Shown: positions 15,256 to 24,100 of the stretch, one piece after another
Numbering within the stretch: position 1 is the stretch's first letter
Layout: every line of letters starts with the position of its first letter
Origin: CAZMCC01 sp964564695
GTDB taxonomy: Bacteria > Planctomycetota > Phycisphaerae > Phycisphaerales > UBA1924
DNA: 45,817 nucleotides
Reading direction: 5' to 3'
Assembly: GCA_964564695.1 (NCBI GenBank)
Contig: CAZMCC010000017.1
Location: 1-45,817 of the forward strand
The notes under the pieces: model-generated
Databases searched by the model: none
Seen by the model: the letters and a program-made list of their open reading frames with translations, nothing else
What the model was told of the DNA's origin: nothing
Made by a program: the position numbers and the translations under genes

Positions 15256-17460
15256 ATGAAGCTTTCGATGATCGGCGTCCGAACTGTTCTCCTCGCCTGC
15301 GCGGCCGGCCTGGCCGTCTCGCTGGTTGATCTCAACCCGGCGAACGCCCAGGGCGCGCAGCCGGCGAGTAAGGCGGCGGCGTCGCCGACCGCCCCCCCCC
15401 AAGCCGAGCCGATGCCGATCCGGCGGATCACGCTGTATCGCTCGGGCGTGGGCATGTTCCAGCGCGAAGGGTCGGTCTCCGGTGACGCCGAGATCTCGCT
15501 GCGGTTCAACACCGAGCAGATCAACGACATCCTCAAGAGCCTCGTGCTGCTCGACCTCGACGGCGGGCACGTCGAGAGCGTTTCGTATTCCTCCAAGGAT
15601 CCGATCGAGCGCCGGCTGGCGAGCTTCGGTGTGGACCTCTCCGACGCCCCCAGCGCCGGTGTGCTGCTCTCGCGCCTTCGCGGGTCGCCCGTCAAGCTCA
15701 CCACGCCGGACGGCCCGGTGAGCGGCACGATCATGAACGTCGAGGAGCGGCCGACCGTCATCGGCGGCGGGCCGAACCAGCCGTCGAGCCTTGTGAAGCT
15801 GCCGTGGATCAACCTCGTCACCGAGCAGGGTGTGCGGTCGGTAAATCTCACGAACGTCAGCGGCTTCGAGCTGCTCGACAAGAAGCTGGCCGAGGAGCTC
15901 GCCAAGGCCCTGGACGCCCTCGCCGAGTACCGGGCGGACAACGTCAAGAGCGTCGATCTCAAGCTCAGCGGGCCGCAGCAGGCCCGGCGCGTGGTCGCGG
16001 CGTATGTCCACGAGACGCCGGTGTGGAAGAACAGCTACCGCCTCGTGCTGGGCGACTCGGGGGGCGACCCGAAGAAGCAAGTGGGGGCCCTGCAGGGCTG
16101 GGCCATCGTCGAGAACACCACCGACGCGGACTGGAGCAACGTCAAGCTCGCGCTCGTCGCCGGGCGCCCGGTGAGCTTCCAGATGGACCTGTACGAGCCG
16201 CTGTACATGGGGCGGCCGACGATTCCGGTGCCGATGATCGCGGCGGCGATGCCGCGGGCGTATCAGGCGATGGCGAACGTTGCGCTGCAGTCGGAGATGG
16301 CGAAGTCGGTGGGGAAGGAAATGCGTCGCGCGGCCAGGGCGCCCGGATCGCCGCCGGCGCCGGCGATGGACGCCTCGGGCGCGCCGTCGGCGCGTGCCGA
16401 TATGGAGCGGTCCGAGGGGTTCGCGGGCGTTTCCGCGGGCGAGATGATGGACTACGCGGTGGCGTCGGCCGCCCAGGCCGGGCAGGCGGGCGAAACCTTT
16501 TTCTATGAAGTCAAGACGCCGATCACGATCGAGCGGCAGCGCTCGGCGATGATCCCGTTCCTCACGCAGAACATTCCCGCGCGGCGGGTGTCGATCTTCA
16601 ACCTGTCCGACCGCACCGAGCACCCGATGCGGGGCGTTGAGATCACGAACCCGGCCGACGGCAAGGTGCAGCTGCTGCCCGGGCCGATTAGCGTGTTCGA
16701 GGGCGACTCCTCGACATCGGCGTACGCGGGCGATGCGCAGATCGGCAACATTCCGGCGGGGGACAAGCGGCTGCTGGCGTACGCGGTCGATCTCGACGTC
16801 GCGGTGCTGACCACTCCCGCCGGGAGCACGAACGTCACGAAGCTCAAGATCGTGGACGGGATGATCGAGCAGAGCTTCGTGCGCCGCGACAGCATGACGT
16901 ACGGGTTCCGCAACAAGGACATGGCGAAGGGGCGCACGCTCATCATCGAGCACCCGCGGCTCACCGACTGGACGCTCGTCGAGCCCAAGGAGGCGAGTGA
17001 GAAGACGCAGAGCTTCTACCGCTTCGAGCTCGAACTCAAGCCCGACGAGCCCAAGGCGATCACCGTCACGCAGCAGCGCGTCGAGAGCCAGCGGCTCGAG
17101 GTGGCGAACTTTGACCTGCCCACGATCATGGCGTTCCGCAAGGACGGCAAGCTTTCGGACGCGGTGGTCGATGCGTTCAAGACCATCGCGACCAAGCGGG
17201 CCGCGATCAGCGAGAGCGAACGGGCGATCGCCCAGATCGACGCGAAGGTGAAGACCATCGCCGACGACCAGACCCGCATCCGCCAGAACATGCAGACGGT
17301 CGACCGCACGACCGACCTGTACAAGCGGTACGCGACCAAGCTCAACGAGCAGGAGTCCGAGCTCGAGAAGCTGACGACGGACCGGGCGACGGCCCAGAAG
17401 CAGCTCGACGAGCGGCGGGCGGACCTGGATTCGTACGTGCGGGGTTTGAACGTGGAATAA
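15256..17460 (+). CDS. Exported DUF4139 domain protein
   Basis: A 734-residue protein with a cleavable signal peptide (hydrophobic 8-25, likely cleavage after ANA at about residue 31). The start ITLYRSGVGMFQREGSVSGD and the later FFYEVKTPITIERQRSAMIP match the DUF4139/mucoidy-inhibitor-like family of secreted or periplasmic beta-rich proteins. The last 120 residues are charged and helical (SERAIAQIDAKVKTIADDQT ... LNEQESELEKLTTDRATAQK) and should form a coiled coil. AGGAG lies 10 nt before the ATG at 15256. The biochemical role of the family is unknown. It is divergent from the dehydrogenase gene. Confidence 0.85.
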   Translation: MKLSMIGVRTVLLACAAGLAVSLVDLNPANAQGAQPASKAAASPTAPPQAEPMPIRRITLYRSGVGMFQREGSVSGDAEISLRFNTEQINDILKSLVLLDLDGGHVESVSYSSKDPIERRLASFGVDLSDAPSAGVLLSRLRGSPVKLTTPDGPVSGTIMNVEERPTVIGGGPNQPSSLVKLPWINLVTEQGVRSVNLTNVSGFELLDKKLAEELAKALDALAEYRADNVKSVDLKLSGPQQARRVVAAYVHETPVWKNSYRLVLGDSGGDPKKQVGALQGWAIVENTTDADWSNVKLALVAGRPVSFQMDLYEPLYMGRPTIPVPMIAAAMPRAYQAMANVALQSEMAKSVGKEMRRAARAPGSPPAPAMDASGAPSARADMERSEGFAGVSAGEMMDYAVASAAQAGQAGETFFYEVKTPITIERQRSAMIPFLTQNIPARRVSIFNLSDRTEHPMRGVEITNPADGKVQLLPGPISVFEGDSSTSAYAGDAQIGNIPAGDKRLLAYAVDLDVAVLTTPAGSTNVTKLKIVDGMIEQSFVRRDSMTYGFRNKDMAKGRTLIIEHPRLTDWTLVEPKEASEKTQSFYRFELELKPDEPKAITVTQQRVESQRLEVANFDLPTIMAFRKDGKLSDAVVDAFKTIATKRAAISESERAIAQIDAKVKTIADDQTRIRQNMQTVDRTTDLYKRYATKLNEQESELEKLTTDRATAQKQLDERRADLDSYVRGLNVE

Positions 17461-17490
17461 GAGACGCGAGCGCGAGCGAGTGAAGAAGAT

Positions 17491-17668
17491 TCACCGCAGA
17501 GGCGCAGAGGGCGCGGAGGAAGGCATTTCACCACGGAGGACACGGAGAGCACGGAGGAAGGCGGGAGAGAGGGATTTGGAACGGCCTGATTGACTCCGAC
17601 TTCTCCGTGTTTTCCGTGGTGAATTCCTGCTTCGGCCTCTCTCCGCGCCCTCTGCGCCTCTGCGGTGA
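17491..17668. repeat. Nested double palindrome with perfect 28-bp outer stem
   Basis: The outer arms (17491-17518 and 17641-17668) are perfectly complementary over 28 bp and carry the CGCAGAGG/CGCAGAGGG/CGCGGAG series. Inside them, 17527-17548 pairs with 17602-17623 over 22 bp with two mismatches, using the CACCACGGAGGACACGGAG series. The whole element lies 30 bp after the DUF4139 stop and 55 bp before der. It is the most complete member of the family in this window. It could fold as one long cruciform or RNA hairpin. Confidence 0.92.
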
Positions 17669-17723
17669 GCCATTCTTTGCTTCCCGGATAAAACCGCTTT
17701 CTCTCGACCTACGATGGGGGGCA

Positions 17724-19403
17724 ATGCCCCTTCCCCGAGTCGCGATCGTCGGCCGCCCCAATGTCGGCAAGTCGTCGATCATGAACATGCTCGCCCGAGA
17801 CAAGGTCTCCATCGTCGATCCCACCGCCGGGACGACGCGTGACCGCGTGACCACCCTGGTCACCCTCGATCCCCCGCTCAAAACCCGATCGCGGCGCAAG
17901 CGCCCCGACGACGACACCCCGGACATGCCCCCGATCCGCATCGAGGTGACCGACACCGGCGGCTACGGCGTGTACGTCTCGGAGGGCGGTCGATTCAACG
18001 AAGTCGGGGCCGACCTCGCCAGCCTGACCCACGACATCGAGTTCCAGATCTCGCAGGCCGTGGGGAATGCGGACCTCGTGCTGTTCGTGATCGATGCGCA
18101 GGCGGGCGTGACGCCCCAGGACGAGCAGGTCGCCAAGCTGCTGCGCGAGCGTGTGCTCGGCGGCGCCACCAAGGACCGCCCGGCACCGCCGATCCAGGTC
18201 GTCGCCAACAAGGTTGACGGCCCGAAGTGGGAGGCCCACGCCGCGGAGGGCGCGAACCTCGGGCTGGGCGACGTGCTGAACGTCGGCGCCTCGAACAACT
18301 ATCAGCGGCGTGAGTTCGTCGATGCGCTGTACGCGCTGATCGACGAGCTGGGGCTTGTGCATCCGCAGGGGCCGCTGGTGGTCGATCCGGCGATGCGACT
18401 GGCGATCGTCGGCAAGCGCAACGCGGGCAAGAGCTCGCTCGTGAACGCCCTTGCGGGCGAGAAGCGGGTGATCGTGAGCGAGATCGCGGGCACGACCCGC
18501 GACGCGGTCGACGTGCGGTTCGAGCTCGACGGCAAGGCGTTCATCGCGATTGACACCGCGGGCGTGCGCAAGAAGAAGAGCTTCGCGGACCGCATCGAGT
18601 GGTTCGCCTATGACCGGGCCCAGCGGGCGATCGAGCGGGGCGACGTGGGGCTGCTCCTCGTCGACGCCACCGAGCCGATCTCGCAGGTCGACGAGCAGAT
18701 CGCGATGCTCCTGCAGAAGTCGTACAAGCCGGTCGTGATCGTCGTGAACAAGTGGGACATGGCCGAGGGCCAGCGCGACCCCAACGGCAAGCTCGTCACG
18801 CCCGCGACCTACGAGGCGTATCTCCGCAAGGAGCTCAAGGGCCTGTGGTACGCGCCGATCGCGCTGATCTCCGCGTCGGAGGGTCGCAACATCCGCGAGA
18901 CCATCCAGCTCGCGTTCGACCTCTACGAGCAGGCCCGCGTACGCGTGACCACGGGCAAGCTCAACCGGCTTGTCCGCAAGATTCTCGACGAGCGCGGCCC
19001 GCCCTCGAAGCTCGGCACGTTTGCCAAGCTCTATTACGTGGCCCAGGTCGGGATCGACCCGCCGACCATCGGCATGGTGGTCAACAAGCCCGAGCTGTTC
19101 AGCTCGGAATACAAGCGGTTCCTGCTCAACCGCCTGCGTGAAGAGTCGCCCTTCAGCGAAGTGCCCATCAAGCTCATCGTCAACGGGCGCAAGCGCGACG
19201 GCACCATCGCCGAGTCGGTGGACGAGATGACCGCCCGCGCCGACCGCGAACTGCTCCTGTCGGGGGCCGCCGCCGTCGAGGGCCTCGTGGACGCCACGGC
19301 CGACGCGATCGGGGACGAAGAGCCCGACGCCGAGATGTTCGACGCCGCCGACGCGAAGGAAGAGATCCTCGACGCCGAGGCGTACTTCGACGAAGAGAGC
19401 TGA
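17724..19403 (+). CDS. der: Ribosome-assembly GTPase Der (EngA)
   Basis: A 559-residue double-GTPase needed for 50S ribosome maturation. The first G domain starts at once (VAIVGRPNVGKSS, G1 at 10-17; AGTTRDRV; DTGGYG; VANKVDG). The second has VGKRNAGKSSLVNAL (about 231-240), AGTTRDAVDV, DTAGVRKKK and VNKWDM. A KH-like domain follows (KLGTFAKLYYVAQVGIDPPT). Relative to typical Der (about 440-490 residues) there is a basic/acidic insert before DTGG (KTRSRRKRPDDDTPDMPP) and an acidic tail of about 60 residues ending EAYFDEES. The ATG at 17724 begins immediately before the first strand. Upstream in-frame codons are repeat-derived. Confidence 0.95.
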   Translation: MPLPRVAIVGRPNVGKSSIMNMLARDKVSIVDPTAGTTRDRVTTLVTLDPPLKTRSRRKRPDDDTPDMPPIRIEVTDTGGYGVYVSEGGRFNEVGADLASLTHDIEFQISQAVGNADLVLFVIDAQAGVTPQDEQVAKLLRERVLGGATKDRPAPPIQVVANKVDGPKWEAHAAEGANLGLGDVLNVGASNNYQRREFVDALYALIDELGLVHPQGPLVVDPAMRLAIVGKRNAGKSSLVNALAGEKRVIVSEIAGTTRDAVDVRFELDGKAFIAIDTAGVRKKKSFADRIEWFAYDRAQRAIERGDVGLLLVDATEPISQVDEQIAMLLQKSYKPVVIVVNKWDMAEGQRDPNGKLVTPATYEAYLRKELKGLWYAPIALISASEGRNIRETIQLAFDLYEQARVRVTTGKLNRLVRKILDERGPPSKLGTFAKLYYVAQVGIDPPTIGMVVNKPELFSSEYKRFLLNRLREESPFSEVPIKLIVNGRKRDGTIAESVDEMTARADRELLLSGAAAVEGLVDATADAIGDEEPDAEMFDAADAKEEILDAEAYFDEES

Positions 19404-19419
19404 TCCGCCTTCCCCCCGG

Positions 19420-19455
19420 CCTCCCCCGCCCCTGATCCCTGGCCCCTGACCCCTC
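19420..19455. repeat. GGCCCCTGAT/CCCTGGCCCC repeat (heptamer family)
   Basis: ccctgatccctggcccctga and neighbouring words repeat the reverse complement of the gggccag/ggaccag heptamers. The copy fills most of the gap between the der stop (19403) and the next start (19458). Confidence 0.65.
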
Positions 19456-19457
19456 CT

Positions 19458-20435
19458 ATGCCCATCCACGGCATCCATCACGTCACGATCATCGCTTCTG
19501 AGCCGCAGAAGAACCTCGACTTCTACGCCGGCGTCCTCGGTCTGCGCTTCGTGAAACGGACCGTCAACTTCGACGATCCCTCCACGTATCACCTGTATTA
19601 CGGCGACGACCTGGGGCGACCCGGCACCGCGATGACGTTCTTTCCGTGGCCCGGGGCCGCGAAGGGCACGCACGGGAGCGGGCAGACGGCGGCCACCGCC
19701 TTCAGCGTTCCGGCGGGCTCGCTCGGGTACTGGCGCGACCGGTTGAAGAAGCTCGGCGTTGCGGCCGAGGAGCCCGTTCAGCGCCTTGGCGAGAACGTGC
19801 TGACGTTCGAGGACCACGACACGACGAAGCTCGAGCTTGTTGAAGTCTCGGGCGTTGAGAACTTTCCGTGGTGGAAGAAGGGGGGCGTTCCTGAGAAGCA
19901 CGCCGTCCGCGGGTTCCGCAGCGTGACGCTCGCGGTCGAGGGGTATGAGTCGACGGCGCGGCTGATTACCGGCACGTTCGGCCTTAGGGCGACGGCGACC
20001 AGCGAGGGCAACCGCTTTCGGTACGAGTTCGTGCGTCCGACGGGCGAGGGGATCTTCCTGCCGCAGCATGTTGATGTGCTGTGCACCCCGGATGCTCGGC
20101 GTGGGCGGCTCGGCGCGGGGATCGTGCACCACGTCGCGCTGCGTGCCGCCGACGATGCGGACCAGGTCCGTTGGCGGGCCGCACTCGTCGCGGGCGGGCA
20201 CAACGTCACGCCCGTGGTCGATCGCACGTACTTCCACTCGATCTATTTCCGCGAGCCCGGCGGGGTGCTGCTCGAGATCGCAACCGAGCAGCCGGGGTTC
20301 GCCATCGATGAACCGGCCGAGCATCTGGGCGAGCGGCTCACGCTGCCGCCGCAGCATGAGCGCATGCGGCCGGCGATCGAGCGGCATCTCAAGCCGCTGC
20401 GGATGCCGCGGGCAGAAGCAGTGGGGGGCGCATGA
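19458..20435 (+). CDS. Ring-cleaving dioxygenase of the VOC/glyoxalase fold (MhqO-like)
   Basis: A 325-residue protein with two vicinal-oxygen-chelate halves. The first begins IHGIHHVTIIASEPQKNLDF and the second ends with YFHSIYFREPGGVLLEIATE. Metal-ligand candidates are His in GIHHVT, His in GIVHHVALR and Glu in LLEIATE. Length and the HHVT / YFREPGG signatures match MhqO-type extradiol dioxygenases that cleave (hydro)quinones in detoxification. Its stop overlaps the start of the following hydrolase gene by 4 bp (ATGA), which implies translational coupling. MhqO- and MhqD-like genes are adjacent in Firmicutes quinone-response operons, supporting the assignment. No MhqR-like repressor is visible here. 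Confidence 0.83.
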   Translation: MPIHGIHHVTIIASEPQKNLDFYAGVLGLRFVKRTVNFDDPSTYHLYYGDDLGRPGTAMTFFPWPGAAKGTHGSGQTAATAFSVPAGSLGYWRDRLKKLGVAAEEPVQRLGENVLTFEDHDTTKLELVEVSGVENFPWWKKGGVPEKHAVRGFRSVTLAVEGYESTARLITGTFGLRATATSEGNRFRYEFVRPTGEGIFLPQHVDVLCTPDARRGRLGAGIVHHVALRAADDADQVRWRAALVAGGHNVTPVVDRTYFHSIYFREPGGVLLEIATEQPGFAIDEPAEHLGERLTLPPQHERMRPAIERHLKPLRMPRAEAVGGA

Positions 20436-21124
20436 GCGACCCCCAACCAGCCGCCGCCCCTGTCACCGTCGACACGTACACGCACATCTTCCGGCCGGGC
20501 GCCGGCGAGCCGGCTCATGGCGCGCCGCGACGGCGCACGCTCGTCCTGCTCCACGGCACCGGAGGCGACGAGAACGACCTGCTTCCGCTCGGGCCGATGA
20601 TCGACCCCAGCGCGAACATTCTCAGCCCGCGCGGGCGGGTGCTCGAGAACGGTGCTCCGCGGTTCTTCAAGCGGTTCGCCGAGGGCGTGTTCGATCTCGA
20701 GGATGTTCGGCGGCGGGCCGACGAGCTGGTGCAATGGCTCGACGCGGCGGCGGCGCGGTATGACGCGGCCCGCGAGCAGTTCATCGCCGTGGGGTTCTCG
20801 AATGGGGCGAATGTTGCGGCGGCGGCGATGATCCAGCGGCCGGGGGCGCTTGCGGGGGCCATCCTGATCCGGGCGATGCACACGATCGATCCGGCCGCGG
20901 CGTCGCCGGCGTCGTCGCACTCGGCCCTCATACTCACCGGCGATTCCGACCCGATCGTCTCCGCGGAGAGCGCCAACAAGCTCGCGACCGCCCTCACGAC
21001 GGCCGGCGTTTCCGTCGACCATCGGCGCGTCCCCAGCGGCCACACGCTCACGCGCTACGACGTGGACGCCGCGCTTTCGTGGCTCGGAACTCTGAGCGGC
21101 CAACGGCGCCGCGCCGCGACCTGA
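20432..21124 (+). CDS. Phospholipase/carboxylesterase-like alpha/beta hydrolase (MhqD-like)
   Basis: A 230-residue serine hydrolase. The oxyanion region is LLHGTGGDENDLLP, the nucleophile elbow is VGFSNGANVAA (Ser123), the acid is in TGDSDPIV and the histidine in PSGHTLTRYD. It matches the small phospholipase/carboxylesterase family that contains MhqD. It starts inside the stop codon of the dioxygenase gene, so the two products are probably made together and used in one pathway, perhaps hydrolysing ring-cleavage products. That pathway is inferred from gene order. Confidence 0.84.
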   Translation: MSDPQPAAAPVTVDTYTHIFRPGAGEPAHGAPRRRTLVLLHGTGGDENDLLPLGPMIDPSANILSPRGRVLENGAPRFFKRFAEGVFDLEDVRRRADELVQWLDAAAARYDAAREQFIAVGFSNGANVAAAAMIQRPGALAGAILIRAMHTIDPAAASPASSHSALILTGDSDPIVSAESANKLATALTTAGVSVDHRRVPSGHTLTRYDVDAALSWLGTLSGQRRRAAT

Positions 21125-21153
21125 ATCGCCCTCCCGCCCCTCACGTCCACCCC

Positions 21154-24100
21154 ATGCCCCGCTCGCCGCGCGACATTCCAACACCGAAGCTCGACGCTGA
21201 CCTCCCGGTGCTCGCCCGCAAGGACGAGATCGGCGCGGCGATCCGTTCGCACCGGGCCGTCGTCATCTGCGGGGCCACGGGATCGGGCAAGACGACGCAG
21301 TTGCCGCAGATTGCGCTCGCCGTCGGAAGAGGGCGTGAGGGGATGATCGCTCATACGCAGCCGCGCCGGATCGCGGCGCGGGCGGTGGCGGCCCGGATCG
21401 CTGAGGAGTTGAATGTGCCGTTGGGGGGGGCCGTGGGGGTGAAGGTGCGGTTCAATGACCGCACGAGCGACCGGACGGTGTTGAAGCTCCTGACCGACGG
21501 CATGCTGCTGGCGGAGACTCAGGCGGATCCCAAGCTGTTCGCGTACGACACGGTGATCATCGACGAGGCTCACGAGCGGTCGCTCAACATCGACTTTCTG
21601 CTCGGGTACCTGCGCCGACTGCTCGAGGTGCGCGACGATCTCAAGGTGATCGTCACCAGCGCGACGATCGATCCCAAGCGGTTCAGCGACCACTTTGGCG
21701 GGATTGCGAAGTGCCCGATCATCGAGGTGTCGGGGCGGACGTACCCGATCGATGTGCGGTATCACCCGTCGCGCGATGACCCCCACAACGAACCGGAGGT
21801 TGATCCGCGGGCGATCGCGGACGCCGTGCGCGAGCTGGGGAGCTCGCGGATCGAACGCGGCGACGTGCTCGTTTTCCTTCCCGGCGAGCGCGAGATCCGG
21901 CTTGCGACCGATGCGCTGCGACGCGAAGGGTCCGACACGGAGATCCTTCCGCTGTTCGCACGGCTCAGCACGGGCGAGCAGGACCGCATCTTCCATCCGA
22001 CCAAGGACGGACGCCGGCGCGTGATCCTCGCGACCAATGTCGCCGAGACCTCGCTCACGGTTCCGGGCATCCGTCACGTCGTCGACACGGGCCTGGCTCG
22101 CATCAGCCGCTACGACCCCGCGACGAAGGTTCAACGGCTGCCGGTCGAGCCGATCAGCCGTGCGAGCGCGGACCAGCGGGCCGGGCGTTGCGGGCGTCTG
22201 GGGCCGGGTGTGTGCATTCGGCTTTACGACGAGGCGTCTTTCAAAGCACGGCCGGTGTTCACGGACCCGGAGATCCGGCGGACGAATCTGGCGGCGGTGC
22301 TGCTGCGGCTGCTGTCGCTGAACCTCGGCTCGATCGACGACTTCCCATTCCTGGATCCGCCGGACGATCACGCGGTGCGGGATGCTCGGGAGACGCTGTT
22401 TGAGCTTGGGGCGGTGACCTCTCGGGAGCCCGACGCGACGCTCACGCCCGTTGGCGAGCGGCTGGCGCGGATCCCGGTCGATCCGCGTGTTGCCCGCATG
22501 ATCCTGGCGGCGGCGGACGAGGGGTCGCTTCGAGAGGTTCTGGTACTGGCCGCGGCCTTGTCCATCCAGGATCCGCGCGAACGGCCTGCGGGCAGGCAGG
22601 ACGAAGCCGACAGGGCGCACAGCGTGTTCCGCGACGACACGAGCGACTTTCTCACGCTGCTGCACATCTGGTCGGGGTTCCTGCACGTGCTCGACACCGG
22701 GGGATCGAGCGCGAGCCGCGACTGGTGCCGCCAGAGCTTCCTGTCGCATGTGCGCATGCGCGAGTGGCTCGACACGCACGAGCAGCTCGCGGACATCGCC
22801 GACGAGCTCGATCTTGTTCCGAACACGACGCCGGCGTCCGCCGACCACATCCACCGCGCCCTGCTGACCGGCCTCATCACCAACGTTGCCTGCCGCGTCG
22901 ATGCCCAGTCGTTCGACTACCGGGGCGTCCGGGGCAACGCGCCGGTGATCTTCCCGGGCTCGGCGCTGTTCAAGAAGGCGCCGCGCTGGATCATGGCCGG
23001 TGAGATCGTGCACACGACGCGCCTCTATGCCCGCACCGTGGCGAAGATCGAGCCCGAGTGGGTTGAAGAGCTGGCCGGCCACATGTTCGGGCGCCAGCTT
23101 TCGGACAAGCACTTCGACGCCGAGAGCGGCGAGCCCAGCGCGTGGGAACGCGTCAGCATGTCGGGGGTCGTTGTTGTGCCCCGCCGGCGCGTGGCGCTCG
23201 CGCCGCACGATCCGGCGGGCGCCCGCAAGCTGTTCATCACAGACGGCCTCGCCCGCGGACTCTTCAGGCCCGATTCGCCGCTCACCCGCCACAACAGTGG
23301 AGTTCTTGCCGCCGCGAAACAGGCCGAGGCGAAGCTCCGGCGCCGCGGCGTAATCGTCGACGACAAGACGCTTGTCACGTGGTTCGAGTCCCGTGTTCCG
23401 GCGAACGTCAATGACCCGGTGAGCTTCGAGGCCTGGTACGCGAGCGCATCTGCACGCGATACCGGCGTGCTGCGGCTCAAGCTCGCCGATGTGCTTACTC
23501 CGGACGGGGCGGCGGCCGCGGACGAGTCGGCGTTTCCGGCCTCCCTCTCCCTCGCGGCTTTGGGCGAGGGAGAGGGCAGGAGTGAGGGCTTCCAATCTCC
23601 GGGCTTCTCTACCTCTTCTACTTCCGCGCCATCTTCTTCCTCGCCTTCCGCCTCCCTCTCCTACGCCCTCTCCCCCGGCAAAGACGACGACGGCCTCACC
23701 GCCACGCTCTCGCTCCTCGACTTCCCCCTCTTCACCGCGTCCCGCGCCGAGTGGCTCGTCCCCGGCATGCTCCCCGACAAGCTGCTCACGCTCCTCAAGC
23801 AGCTTCCCAAGGACAAGCGTGCACGGCTTGAGGGCCACACGCCGCTTCAGAAGCTCGCCGAGCAGAGCGCGGAGCTGATGACCTTCGGCGAAGGCGACCT
23901 CGGCGGTGCGTTGTCCGAGGCGATCGCGGCCCTCACAAACATCGCTATCGACCCCGCCGACTGGCCCTTCAAGGCCCTCCCCGCGTACCAGCGTCTGCGT
24001 GTTCGCGTTCTCGACGATTCGGGCCAGGAGCTCGGCGTCGATCGTGACTTTGCGAAGCTGGCCGAGCGGCTTGCGCCCAAGCTCGCGAAGGCTCAGGCCG

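Noticed and set aside
17491..17668. Short ORFs inside the CACGGAGGA/CGCAGAGG repeats
   Set aside because: The 9-nt period keeps frames open by chance and yields repeated peptides seen at every copy; none has a conserved start or ribosome site.
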